Source: UBA2966 sp965242505 (lineage in GTDB: Bacteria; Pseudomonadota; Alphaproteobacteria; UBA2966). Taken from it: a stretch of DNA of 64,000 nucleotides. Shown here piece after piece: positions 1-7,999 of this stretch. A program made the position numbers and the translations under genes. The stretch's first letter is position 1. Each line of letters starts with the position of its first letter. The notes below the pieces were generated by a model. It searched no databases. It was given only the letters and a program-made list of their open reading frames with translations, and was not told the origin of the DNA. The stretch is taken from NCBI GenBank assembly GCA_965242505.1, contig OZ251449.1, forward strand, positions 3,286,001 to 3,350,000, written 5' to 3'.

Positions 1-274
1 CGACGCAGCCGGCCTTGGCGGCGCGCGGCGCGTGGACCGCGGAAACCTGCGCGCCGGGCGAAAACAGGGCGATGTCGAAACCGGCGAAGTCGAAGCGTTC
101 GAGGTCCTGGACCTTCAGGACGTCGTCTTCCCCGAAGGAAACCTCGCGGCCCGCGGAGCGTCCCGAAGCGACCGCCGCCGCCTCGTCTATCGGAAACTCG
201 CGCTCGGAGAGGATCTGGAGCATCTCGCGACCGACGTTCCCGGTCGCGCCCACGACAGCGACTTTGTATCCCAT
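1..274 (-). CDS. asd: Aspartate-semialdehyde dehydrogenase, N-terminal part (runs off the window)
   Basis: This is the first 91 codons of an NADPH-dependent aspartate-semialdehyde dehydrogenase, which reduces aspartyl phosphate on the way to lysine, threonine and methionine. The N-terminus carries the dinucleotide-binding motif GATGNVGREML (residues 9-19), followed by a segment ending FDIALFSPGAQVS that fits the family. The ATG is at 274-272 and the rest lies beyond position 1. It follows leuB by about 50 bases on the same strand, the leuCDB-asd order common in alphaproteobacteria, so it is probably the last gene of the long operon that starts at ffh. Confidence 0.9.
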   Translation of the reverse strand, partial: MGYKVAVVGATGNVGREMLQILSEREFPIDEAAAVASGRSAGREVSFGEDDVLKVQDLERFDFAGFDIALFSPGAQVSAVHAPRAAKAGCV

Positions 275-325
275 ATTCGAGCTCCCGCGCGGTCGCGGCG
301 GCAGCGCCGCGAACGCGTTCCAACC

Positions 326-1438
326 TCAGCCGCCGACCTTGTCGAGTTCCCGGATCAGCGCATCGCCCATGGCGCTCGTCGAAACCCTGGTCTTCCCCGG
401 TTGCATGATGTCGGCCGTCCGCAGGCCGTCCGACAGGACGTTCGACACCGCCGTATCGACGAGGTCGGCCTCGCTTCCGAGATCGAACGAGTAACGCAGC
501 ATCATTCCGAGGCTGAGGACGCAGGCCAGCGGATTCGCCAGCCCCCGGCCCGCGATATCGGGCGCGCTGCCGTGGACCGGTTCGTAGAGGGCGCGCCGCC
601 GCCCCGTTCCGTCCGCGGCGCCCAGGGAAGCGCTCGGCAACATGCCGAGCGACCCCGTGAGCATGGCCGCCTCGTCCGAGAGGATGTCGCCGAAGAGGTT
701 GTCCGTGACGATGACGTCGAACTGCCCGGGATCGCGAACCAGTTGCATCGCCGCGTTGTCGGCGTACATGTGCGTGAGCTCGATGTCCGGATACTCCTCG
801 TCGCGGACGCGCTGCGTCTCCTCGCGCCAGAGGATGCCGGACTCCATCACGTTGGCCTTTTCGGCGGAGCACACGCGCCCTTGCCGTTTGCGGGCGAGCT
901 CGAAGCCGACGCGCGCCACGCGCGCGATCTCGGGCGTCGTGTAGACTTGGGTGTTGACGCCGCGCCGGACGCCGTCCTCCAGCGTCTCGATGCCCCGCGG
1001 CTCGCCGAAGTAGATGCCTCCGGTCAGCTCGCGGACGATCATGATGTCGAGGCCCGCCACGATCTCCGGCTTGAGGGTCGAAGCCTCCGCGAGGGCGTCG
1101 AAGACGATGGCCGGCCGCAGGTTGGCGAACAGGTCCATCTCCTTGCGCAGCCGCAGGAGGCCCCGTTCCGGCTTCAGGGAGAAGTCCAGACGTTCCCACT
1201 TCGGCCCGCCCACCGCACCGAACAGCACGGCGTCGGCGTTCATGGCCGCCTCCATCGTGTCGTCCGTCAGCGGCGCGCCGTGCGCGTCGTACGACGCGCC
1301 GCCCGCGAGCCCTTCCGTGACGTCGAAGCTCAGGGCGCGGTTGGATTCCAGCCATTCCAGGATACGGCGCGCTTCCGCCATGACCTCGGGGCCGATTCCG
1401 TCTCCCGGCAGCAACAGGACTTTCCCGTTCGACGCCAT
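326..1438 (-). CDS. leuB: 3-isopropylmalate dehydrogenase
   Basis: LeuB performs the NAD-dependent oxidation and decarboxylation of 3-isopropylmalate to 2-oxoisocaproate in leucine synthesis. The 370-residue protein has the usual length. It begins with a short strand and LLPGDGIGPEV, and near its C-terminus has the isocitrate/isopropylmalate dehydrogenase signature around VTDNLFGDILSDEAAMLTGS and then GSAPDIAGRGLANP, which lines the cofactor site. It lies 37 bases after leuD and before asd, all on the minus strand, so it is almost certainly co-transcribed with leuC and leuD. Confidence 0.97.
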   Translation of the reverse strand: MASNGKVLLLPGDGIGPEVMAEARRILEWLESNRALSFDVTEGLAGGASYDAHGAPLTDDTMEAAMNADAVLFGAVGGPKWERLDFSLKPERGLLRLRKEMDLFANLRPAIVFDALAEASTLKPEIVAGLDIMIVRELTGGIYFGEPRGIETLEDGVRRGVNTQVYTTPEIARVARVGFELARKRQGRVCSAEKANVMESGILWREETQRVRDEEYPDIELTHMYADNAAMQLVRDPGQFDVIVTDNLFGDILSDEAAMLTGSLGMLPSASLGAADGTGRRRALYEPVHGSAPDIAGRGLANPLACVLSLGMMLRYSFDLGSEADLVDTAVSNVLSDGLRTADIMQPGKTRVSTSAMGDALIRELDKVGG

Positions 1439-1475
1439 GAACGCTCCGTCGTCTCGCAGGACGCCGACCGGGGCG

Positions 1476-2099
1476 TCAGCCGCCGGTCGCGGCGTAGAGC
1501 CACGGCTGGCCGGCGCGCTGGGATTCTTCGAAGTCGTCGATCGATCCGGCTTTCCGCATCGTCAGGCCGATGTCGTCGAGGCCGTTCAGCAGACAATGCC
1601 TGCGGAAAGAATCGATTTCGAACGAAACGGCGCCGCCGTCCGGATCCGAGACTTCCTGCGCCTCCAGGTCGATCGAAAACGTCGCGTCGGCACCGCGCTC
1701 GGCGACCTTCATCAGCCGGGCGACGGCATCCTTCGGCAGCGCGACGGGCAGCAGGCCGTTCTTGAAGCAGTTGTTGTAGAAGATGTCCGCGAAACTCGGC
1801 GCGATCACGCAGCGAATTCCGAAATCCGCGAGGGCCCACGGCGCGTGTTCGCGGCTCGAGCCGCAGCCGAAGTTGTCGAACGCGATCAATATCCTCGCCT
1901 CGCGGTACGGCGCCTTGTTGAGCACGAACTCGGGACGTTCGCCGCCGGTCTCGTCGAAGCGCAGGTCGTTGAACAGATGAACCCCGAGTCCGGTCCGCTT
2001 GATGGTCTTGAGGAACTGCTTGGGAATGATGGCGTCGGTATCGACGTTGATCATCGGGAGAGGCGCCGCGACACCGGTCAACGTCGTGAATTTTTCCAT
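1476..2099 (-). CDS. leuD: 3-isopropylmalate dehydratase small subunit
   Basis: LeuD is the swivelling small subunit of isopropylmalate isomerase, which together with LeuC converts 2- to 3-isopropylmalate. At 207 residues it matches the family. The N-terminus has the conserved NVDTDAIIPKQFLK segment, and the substrate-recognition loop DNFGCGSSREHAPWAL sits near residue 80. The ATG at 2099 lies 16 bases after the leuC stop, which supports translation from the same mRNA. No anomaly is seen. Confidence 0.97.
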   Translation of the reverse strand: MEKFTTLTGVAAPLPMINVDTDAIIPKQFLKTIKRTGLGVHLFNDLRFDETGGERPEFVLNKAPYREARILIAFDNFGCGSSREHAPWALADFGIRCVIAPSFADIFYNNCFKNGLLPVALPKDAVARLMKVAERGADATFSIDLEAQEVSDPDGGAVSFEIDSFRRHCLLNGLDDIGLTMRKAGSIDDFEESQRAGQPWLYAATGG

Positions 2100-2115
2100 G
2101 ATCGGTTCCTCCGGG

Positions 2116-3519
2116 TCACAGATCGCGGACGTCCGCCAGCCGTCCCGTGACCGCCGCGGCCGCGGCCATGGACGCGCTCATCAGGTGCGTCCGCCCACCG
2201 CGCCCCTGCCGCCCCTCGAAGTTGCGGTTGGACGTCGAGGCGCAACGCTCGCCGGGCCGCAAGCGGTCCGCGTTCATGGCGAGGCACATCGAACAGCCCG
2301 GCTCCCGCCATTCGAATCCCGCCTCGATGAAAACCCTGTCCAGCCCTTCCTCCTCGGCCTGGTATTTCACCAGGCCCGAGCCGGGCACCACCATGGCGCC
2401 GACGTGGCCGGCGACCTTGCGTCCCTTCGCGACGGCCGCGGCGGCCCGCAGATCCTCGATCCGCCCGTTGGTGCACGAACCGACGAAGACCCGGTCGATC
2501 CTGACGTCCGTCAACGGCGTTCCGGGCGCGAGGCCCATGTACTCGAGCGAACGGGACCACTTCCGTCGCCGATCCTCGTCCGAGGCGTCGGCGGGGTCCG
2601 GAACGCGGCCGGTGACGGGCAGCACCTCCTCCGGATTGGCGCCCCAGGTGACCTGCGGCGCGATGTCCGCCGCGTCGAGCGAGACTTCCCTGTCGTATGC
2701 GGCGCCATCGTCCGACGGCAGGGCGCTCCATGCCGCGACCGCCTGTTCCCATGCGCCGCCCTTCGGCGCCATCGGCCTCCCCCTGAGGTAGTCGAAGGTC
2801 GTCTCGTCCGGCGCCACGAGGCCCGCGCGGGCGCCGGCTTCGATGGACATGTTGCATACGGTCATGCGGCCTTCCATCGAGAGATTGCCGATGGCGTCGC
2901 CGGCGTACTCGACGACGTGGCCGTTGCCGCCCGCGATCCCGATCTCGCCGATCACGGCGAGGATGACGTCCTTCGCCTCGACGCCGAACCCCGGTTCGCC
3001 GGCCACGGTGACGCGCATGTTCCTGGGCCGTTGCTGGATCAAGGTCTGCGTGGCCAGGACGTGTTCGACTTCGGACGTGCCGATCCCGAAGGCGAGCGCT
3101 CCGAACGCCCCGTGAGTCGCCGTGTGAGAGTCGCCGCAGACGATTGTCATCCCCGGTTGGGTCATGCCCTGTTCCGGTCCGACGACGTGGACGATGCCCT
3201 GGCGGATATCGCCCATGCCGTAGTATGCGATGCCGAAGTCGCGACAGTTCGCCTCGAGGGTCTCGACCTGGATTCGCGACTCCTCCTCGACGATTCCTTC
3301 GGCGCGATTCGTCGTCGGCACGTTGTGGTCCGCGACGGCCAAGGTCGCGTCCGGCCGGCGGACGGAGCGCCCCGCGGCGCGCAGACCTTCGAACGCCTGC
3401 GGACTGGTGACCTCGTGCACGAGGTGCCGGTCGACGTACAGGAGGGTGGCGCCATCCTCGTCGACGTCGACGACGTGGCTGTCCCAGATCTTGTCGAGAA
3501 GCGTTCGAGGGGCCGTCAT
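2116..3519 (-). CDS. leuC: 3-isopropylmalate dehydratase large subunit
   Basis: LeuC is the aconitase-like large subunit that holds the [4Fe-4S] cluster of isopropylmalate isomerase. The frame stays open upstream to 3642, but the ATG at 3519 gives MTAPRTLLDKIWDSH and 467 residues, the normal start and length for the family, so the upstream arginine-rich extension was left out. Cluster cysteines are visible in VFVGSCTNGR and in the pair EPGCSMC. It begins 46 bases after rplS; a leu operon following rplS is an alphaproteobacterial arrangement. It pairs with LeuD directly downstream. Confidence 0.96.
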   Translation of the reverse strand: MTAPRTLLDKIWDSHVVDVDEDGATLLYVDRHLVHEVTSPQAFEGLRAAGRSVRRPDATLAVADHNVPTTNRAEGIVEEESRIQVETLEANCRDFGIAYYGMGDIRQGIVHVVGPEQGMTQPGMTIVCGDSHTATHGAFGALAFGIGTSEVEHVLATQTLIQQRPRNMRVTVAGEPGFGVEAKDVILAVIGEIGIAGGNGHVVEYAGDAIGNLSMEGRMTVCNMSIEAGARAGLVAPDETTFDYLRGRPMAPKGGAWEQAVAAWSALPSDDGAAYDREVSLDAADIAPQVTWGANPEEVLPVTGRVPDPADASDEDRRRKWSRSLEYMGLAPGTPLTDVRIDRVFVGSCTNGRIEDLRAAAAVAKGRKVAGHVGAMVVPGSGLVKYQAEEEGLDRVFIEAGFEWREPGCSMCLAMNADRLRPGERCASTSNRNFEGRQGRGGRTHLMSASMAAAAAVTGRLADVRDL

Positions 3520-3565
3520 CGAGACCGCTCCGCCAAACCGCCGCCCATCGGGGACGGGAACGCCG

Positions 3566-3997
3566 TCATCCTTCGCCGCCGGACGTTTCCGGGGCCGGAT
3601 CGGCCTTCTCCGCCGCCGCTTCCCGCGCGGGGCGCCGGTCATCGCGCCGTTCCGCGATACGCGCCTTCTTGCCCCGCAGTTCGCGGAGGTAATAGAGCTT
3701 GGCGCGGCGCACGCGGCCGCGGCGCACGACCTGGATGTCGGCGATCTGCGGCGAATAGAGCTGGAAGATGCGTTCCACGCCCTCGCCGTAGGAGATCTTC
3801 CGCACCGTGAAGGATGAATTGAGCCCGCGGTTTCGGCGCGCGATGCATACGCCCTCGAACGCCTGAAGGCGCTCGCGCGCGCCCTCGACCACCTTGACCA
3901 TCACGCGGACGGTGTCGCCGGGTCCGAATTCGGGCGCGGGACGTTCGGCCTGGATCCTTTCGGCCTGGGTTTCTTCGAATCTCCGCAGAATGTCCAT
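3566..3997 (-). CDS. rplS: 50S ribosomal protein L19
   Basis: L19 sits at the interface of the ribosomal subunits. The ATG at 3997 gives MDILRRFEETQAERI and 143 residues; upstream of it is a purine-rich Shine-Dalgarno (CGAGGTGAGG), which decides this start over the open frame that continues to 4093. The core has FGPGDTVRV, GVCIARRNRG and IQVVRRGRVRRAKLYYLR as in other L19 proteins. A charged tail rich in Arg, Ala and Glu follows the conserved core, so the protein is longer than the ~115 residues of E. coli L19. It starts 5 bases after the trmD stop. Confidence 0.96.
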   Translation of the reverse strand: MDILRRFEETQAERIQAERPAPEFGPGDTVRVMVKVVEGARERLQAFEGVCIARRNRGLNSSFTVRKISYGEGVERIFQLYSPQIADIQVVRRGRVRRAKLYYLRELRGKKARIAERRDDRRPAREAAAEKADPAPETSGGEG

Positions 3998-4002
3998 CGT
4001 CC

Positions 4003-4776
4003 TCACCTCGTTTCGCCCCGCGTTCCGGCATACCGTTTCCACAGGTCCGGTCGGCGCGTCCTGGTCGTCCGCTCCGCCTGTTCGCGGCGCCACTCGGAAA
4101 TTCGCTCATGGTGTCCCGAGAGCAGGACTTCCGGGACGGCGCGGCCTTCCCATTCCCGTGGCCGAGTGTATTGCGGGTGCTCCAGCAATCCTCTCTCGAA
4201 ACTGTCGTCGGCCACGGAGCGCGGGTCGCCCGTCACGCCGGGCAACAGACGAACGACCGTGTCTATGATCGCCAACGCGGCGGGTTCGCCACCGGACAAC
4301 ACGAAATCGCCAAGACTCAACTCCTCCATCGGCCTGGCATCGAGCAACCTTTCGTCGATCCCTTCAAAGCGGCCGCACAGCAACGCCACGCCCACGCCTT
4401 CCGCCAGAGACCTCGCCAGCGCCTGGTCGAAGGGACGTCCGCGCGGACCGAGGTAGAACATCGGCGTCTCGGGCCCCGCGTCCGCGGCGACCTCGTCGAC
4501 CGATCCGGCAAGGACGTCGGCCCGAAGAACCATTCCCGGACCGCCACCGAACGGGGTGTCGTCGACCGAGCGGCGTTTATCGCCCGCGAACCCCCGAATG
4601 TCCACAGTTTCGAGGCGCCAAATCCCCTTTTTCAGCGCCGCGCCCGCCAGGGACTCGCCGAGCGGACCGGGAAACATCGCGGGGAACAGCGTCAATACCC
4701 ATGCCGTCCACGGCGCGGCCATGCCTCGCGCCGCGGCCTCGGCGCGTTTCGGCGATGCTCGTTCGATCCCGCTCAT
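4003..4776 (-). CDS. trmD: tRNA (guanine-37-N1)-methyltransferase
   Basis: TrmD methylates G37 next to the anticodon of several tRNAs and prevents +1 frameshifting. It belongs to the knotted SPOUT fold. Visible signatures are WTAWVLTLFPAMFPGPLG at the start of the core, DDTPFGGGPGMV, LLCGRFEGIDERLL, LSGGEPAALAIIDT and LEHPQYTRP. The ORF is 257 residues from 4776; an ATG at 4722 (MAAPWTAWVLTLFP) would give 239 residues, which fits the family better, so the exact start is uncertain. It lies between rimM and rplS, the standard order. Confidence 0.95.
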   Translation of the reverse strand: MSGIERASPKRAEAAARGMAAPWTAWVLTLFPAMFPGPLGESLAGAALKKGIWRLETVDIRGFAGDKRRSVDDTPFGGGPGMVLRADVLAGSVDEVAADAGPETPMFYLGPRGRPFDQALARSLAEGVGVALLCGRFEGIDERLLDARPMEELSLGDFVLSGGEPAALAIIDTVVRLLPGVTGDPRSVADDSFERGLLEHPQYTRPREWEGRAVPEVLLSGHHERISEWRREQAERTTRTRRPDLWKRYAGTRGETR

Positions 4777-4794
4777 CTCCGACGGGCGGCCCTC

Positions 4795-5331
4795 TCAGTT
4801 CTCCCCGCCATCGCCGTCGTCCAACAGCCCCGGCGGCGGGGTCAGGACGATGCGGCCCTCGTTCATGTCGATCTCCGGGACGGTTTCGCGCGTGAACGGC
4901 GCGACGAGCGGCGGCCCGTCCGCGCGCTCGATTTCCAGCACGTCGCCGGCGCCGAAGTCATGCAGCGCAACGACGCGCCCGACTTCTTCGCCATCCGGCG
5001 ACACCACCCGCGCGCCCATCAGATCCGCATGGTAAAATTCGTCGTCCTCCAGGTCGGGCAGCGCCTCCCGAGCGACATACAACCGCGCGCCTCTCAGCGC
5101 CTCGGCGGCCGTTCGATCCTCGACGCCTTCGACGCGGGCCGAGACGCCGCCCCTGATCGGCCTGGGATCCATGAGGGTGAACGACCTCCCGCCCGTCTCG
5201 TCGGTCAGCGGTCCGTATGCGGCGACGTCTTCCCCCCGCCCGGTGAAGGCGCGAACGCGCACCTCGCCGTGAACCCCCCTGGCGCCTGCGATGACGCCCA
5301 GGCACAACCGATGAGGCGCGCCCACGGCCAC
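4795..5331 (-). CDS. rimM: Ribosome maturation factor RimM
   Basis: RimM helps to mature the 3' domain of 16S rRNA by binding S19. The 178-residue protein has the N-terminal RimM barrel, with RLCLGVIAGARGVHGEVRVR near residues 7-26, and the C-terminal PRC-barrel, with FYHADLMGARVVS and a conserved segment around GAGDVLEIERADG. It sits between rpsP and trmD in the same direction with gaps of about 19 bases on either side, as in most bacteria. Confidence 0.94.
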   Translation of the reverse strand: MAVGAPHRLCLGVIAGARGVHGEVRVRAFTGRGEDVAAYGPLTDETGGRSFTLMDPRPIRGGVSARVEGVEDRTAAEALRGARLYVAREALPDLEDDEFYHADLMGARVVSPDGEEVGRVVALHDFGAGDVLEIERADGPPLVAPFTRETVPEIDMNEGRIVLTPPPGLLDDGDGGEN

Positions 5332-5350
5332 CCCCGGGCCGGTCGGGAGG

Positions 5351-5896
5351 CTACGCCCCTCCCTTCTCTTCCTCTTCCGCTCGGGCCTCCGGCTCTCCGC
5401 CGCCTTCCTCGTCCGAAGCGGACCCTTCGGCGGCGGTCCCGCCGGCCGCGGCTTCCGCGGCGGGCGCCTCCCCGGCCTCCCCCGCGGGCGCTTCCTGTTC
5501 GGCCGACGCTCCGGGCGGACTCTCCTCCGGCTCGGTCTCTTCCGCCGTCGCGGCCGCAGCCGCGGCCTCTTCGGCGGCCTTCAGGCGTTCCCGCGCCTTC
5601 TTTCCGGGCTGGCCCTTGATCGGATTGTTCCCGCGGGCCGGCATGGGGATGATCCGGGCGTTGCCGAGGAACCGCGCGACCCGGTCGGTCGGCCTCGCTC
5701 CGCGCCCCAGCCAGTGGCGAACACGATCCTCGCTCAACGTCACCCGGTCGGGGTCGTCGGGCCTGAGCAGCGGGTTGTACGTTCCCAGCTTTTCGATGAA
5801 ACGGCCGTCCCGCGGTCGCCGCGAGTCGGCGACGACGATTCGATAAAAGGGCCGTTTCTTGGCGCCCGCCCGGGCCAGTCTGATCTTGAGTGTCAT
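5351..5896 (-). CDS. rpsP: 30S ribosomal protein S16 with a long Ala/Glu-rich tail
   Basis: S16 binds early in 30S assembly. The ATG at 5896 gives MTLKIRLARAGAKKRPFYRI, the classic S16 start; the open frame further upstream is not homologous. The conserved domain ends at about residue 85 and is followed by GNNPIKGQPGKKARERLKAAEEA and then roughly 75 residues composed almost only of Ala, Glu, Gly, Pro and Ser. Acidic Ala-rich C-terminal extensions on S16 are known in alphaproteobacteria, but this one nearly doubles the protein to 181 residues. It is downstream of ffh and upstream of rimM. Confidence 0.96.
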   Translation of the reverse strand: MTLKIRLARAGAKKRPFYRIVVADSRRPRDGRFIEKLGTYNPLLRPDDPDRVTLSEDRVRHWLGRGARPTDRVARFLGNARIIPMPARGNNPIKGQPGKKARERLKAAEEAAAAAATAEETEPEESPPGASAEQEAPAGEAGEAPAAEAAAGGTAAEGSASDEEGGGEPEARAEEEEKGGA

Positions 5897-5955
5897 TCTC
5901 GTGTTCGCTCCTGATTGGGATTCACCGTCGGATTCGGATCGACCGGCCCTTCGGC

Positions 5956-7305
5956 TCATCTCATGGGCAAGCCGGGGAGCCCGTGCCGCATCAGGCCCCG
6001 TTTACCCATCTTGTTGACCTTCTTCATCATGGAAGACATCTGCCTGAACTGCTTGAGGAGTCGGTTCACGTCCTGGACCGTGGCGCCCGATCCCTCGGCC
6101 ACGCGCCGTTTCCGAGAGGCGTTGAGGAGCTTGACGTTGCGGCGTTCCCGCGGCGTCATGGACTGGATGATCGCCTCCTGGCGCCTGAGCATGACTTCGT
6201 CGATCCGGGCGTCGGCCAACTGCCGTTTGACCTTTCCGACCCCGGGCAACATGCCCATGATCCCGTCCATGCCGCCCATGCGGCGGATCTGACGGAGCTG
6301 CCCGGCGAGGTCGTCGAGGTCGAAGGCGCCCTTGCGCATCTTCTCCTCGAGCCGCGCGGCCTCCTCCCGTTCGACCGTCTCGGCGGCCCGCTCGACGAGA
6401 CCGACCACATCGCCCATGCCGAGAATACGGGACGCGATACGGTCGGGATGGAAGACTTCCAGGGCGTCGATCGATTCGCCGGTTCCCAGGAACTTGATGG
6501 GGCAACCGGTCGCCGCGCGCATGCTGAGCGCCGCTCCGCCACGGGAATCGCCGTCCGCGCGGGTGAGGACGATGCCGGTCACCCCGACCCGTTCCTTGAA
6601 CCGTTCGGCGACGCCGACCGCGTCCTGACCGGTCAGCGAGTCGGCGACCAGCAGCACCTCCGCGGGATCGGCGGCGTGATGGACGGCCGCCACTTCCGCC
6701 ATCAGCGCCTCGTCCACGTGCAGGCGTCCGGCGGTGTCCAGCAGGACCACATCGCATCCCCGAAGACGGCCCGCGTTCATCGCCCGCCTGGCGATGTCCT
6801 CGGGCATCTGGCCGGGAACGACGGGCAGGGTGGCCACTCCGGCCTGCTCTCCCAACACCCCGAGCTGCTCCTGAGCGGCGGGCCGCCGGGTGTCGAGAGA
6901 GGCCATCAGGACCTTCTTCTTCCGTCGCCCGGCGAGCCAGCTCCCGATCTTGGCGGTGGTCGTCGTCTTGCCCGAACCCTGCAATCCGACGATCAGGACG
7001 GAGGCGGGAGCGGCCGCATGGAACTCCACGTCGGCGGTTTCGGGTCCGAGAACCTCGATCAGGCGATCGTGGACGATCTTGACGACCATCTGCGCCGGCG
7101 ATACCGAGCGCAGCGCCTCCGCGCCGACGGCGCGGTCGCGGACGCCGTCGATGAAGTCCTTCACCACCGGCAGGGCGACATCCGCCTCCAGCAACGCGAC
7201 CCGCACTTCCCGGAGGGCCGCGTCGACGTCGGACTCGGAAAGCGCGCCGCGCCGCTTCAGGTTCTCGAAGACCCCGCCGAGGCGTTCGGTCAGACTGTCG
7301 AACAT
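5956..7305 (-). CDS. ffh: Signal recognition particle protein Ffh
   Basis: Ffh is the GTPase subunit of the signal recognition particle and targets nascent membrane proteins to FtsY and SecYEG. The ATG at 7305 (MFDSLTERLGGVFENLKRRG) gives 449 residues, matching SRP54 N-termini; the frame continues to 7398 without family support. Order of domains: N helical bundle, then the G domain with GLQGSGKTTTTAKIGSWL (P-loop), LLDTAGRLHVDE and TRADGDSRGG, then the methionine-rich M domain with RRMGGMDGIMGMLPG and QSMTPRERRNVKLLN. It is the first gene of the minus-strand run reaching asd. Confidence 0.97.
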   Translation of the reverse strand: MFDSLTERLGGVFENLKRRGALSESDVDAALREVRVALLEADVALPVVKDFIDGVRDRAVGAEALRSVSPAQMVVKIVHDRLIEVLGPETADVEFHAAAPASVLIVGLQGSGKTTTTAKIGSWLAGRRKKKVLMASLDTRRPAAQEQLGVLGEQAGVATLPVVPGQMPEDIARRAMNAGRLRGCDVVLLDTAGRLHVDEALMAEVAAVHHAADPAEVLLVADSLTGQDAVGVAERFKERVGVTGIVLTRADGDSRGGAALSMRAATGCPIKFLGTGESIDALEVFHPDRIASRILGMGDVVGLVERAAETVEREEAARLEEKMRKGAFDLDDLAGQLRQIRRMGGMDGIMGMLPGVGKVKRQLADARIDEVMLRRQEAIIQSMTPRERRNVKLLNASRKRRVAEGSGATVQDVNRLLKQFRQMSSMMKKVNKMGKRGLMRHGLPGLPMR

Positions 7306-7419
7306 GGTCCAGCGCACCCCTCGCATCCAACGAACGCCGGCGGCGCCAGCGCGCGAAACCTCGCGGACTGGCGGACACCCGTGGGCGTTCCCGGTCACCG
7401 ATCCTTTCGGAACGCGCGG

Positions 7420-7449
7420 AACCTAGCCGTGAGTGGCCTTTCCCGTCAA
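7420..7449 (-). promoter_or_regulatory. Possible sigma-70 promoter for the ffh operon
   Basis: On the minus strand a TTGACG hexamer (7449-7444) is followed after 18 bases by TAGGTT (7425-7420). The leader to the ffh ATG would be about 110 bases. The -35 is close to consensus and the -10 is weak (three of six). By-eye match only. Confidence 0.35.
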
Positions 7450-7514
7450 GAAGAGTCCCGGTCGGCAGTGTCCCGGTTTGAAACATGGCGCTCCGAGGGG
7501 GCCTGCCCTCGCAT

Positions 7515-7606
7515 TTCTCATACTGGCGGAGGATCGAGGATTGCGCGGAGCGGCGGGACTGCGACCCACCCCCTCCCGGCTCCCCTGTCCTGAGGGGAGG
7601 GCGTCA
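7515..7606. repeat. Worn copy of the GC-rich dispersed repeat
   Basis: The stretch with GCATTTCTCATAC, GGAGGATCGAGGATTGCGCGG and then CCCCCTCCCGGCTCCCC resembles the left part of the repeat at 61105-61170 (GCATTTCTCATACCG, GGAGGATCGATGATTGCGCGG) and, in reverse orientation, the stretch around 51030-51085. It has diverged more than the other copies and ends just before the broken integrase. Confidence 0.5.
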
Positions 7607-7999
7607 ACCGGCTGTCGAGCGCCGCCCGCGCGGTCATCGACGGCATCCCGCGCTACGGCGTGGATTGTCCCTGGCTCTTCCCGAGCCGCCCGGCCCATCA
7701 CCGACATCGCGTTCCATTGGAGTCGCGCATCCCATTGGAGTTGCATCCGCGCCGAGGCGGGTCTGCCCGACCTCCGTCTTCACGATCTTCGCCACACCTA
7801 TGCCAGCCATGCCGTCATGTCCGGCAAGAACCTGCCCCTGGTCGGCCGCTTGCTCGGGCACCAGCGGCACCGGACCACAGCCGGTTACGCTCACCTTGCC
7901 GACGGGCATCCCGTCGAGGCAGCAGAGAAGATAGGAAAGGTCACTGCGGGGGCGATTTTCAAACCATATTTGGATGATAAATACTATAGACTAATCTAG
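7605..7999 (+). pseudogene. Tyrosine recombinase (phage-type integrase), truncated and frameshifted
   Basis: Only the C-terminal catalytic part remains. In one frame, about 7609-7695 reads RLSSAARAVIDGIPRYGVDC and WLFPSRP; the sequence then shifts by one frame to ITDIAFHWSR and continues to LHDLRHTYASHAVM, LVGRLLGHQRHRTTAGYAHL. These contain the RHxxY-box arginine, the LGH motif and the final nucleophile-region tyrosine of the family. A near-perfect 18-base duplication (two copies of CCATTGGAGT) adds six residues after HWSR. No N-terminal DNA-binding half is present. It marks an old integration next to the accessory genes up to tRNA-Ala. Confidence 0.8.

Noticed and set aside
32..1765. A 577-codon plus-strand frame over leuB and leuD
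   Set aside because: It is the shadow of leuB/leuD; the minus-strand proteins match their families from end to end.
3520..3642. Extended N-terminus for LeuC
   Set aside because: The extra 41 residues are Arg/Pro-rich, overlap rplS, and the ATG at 3519 aligns with the family start.
7306..7600. An attachment site made from the tRNA-Ala 3' end at the far border of the island
   Set aside because: No stretch resembling the reverse complement of the tRNA 3' end was found here, only loose similarity.
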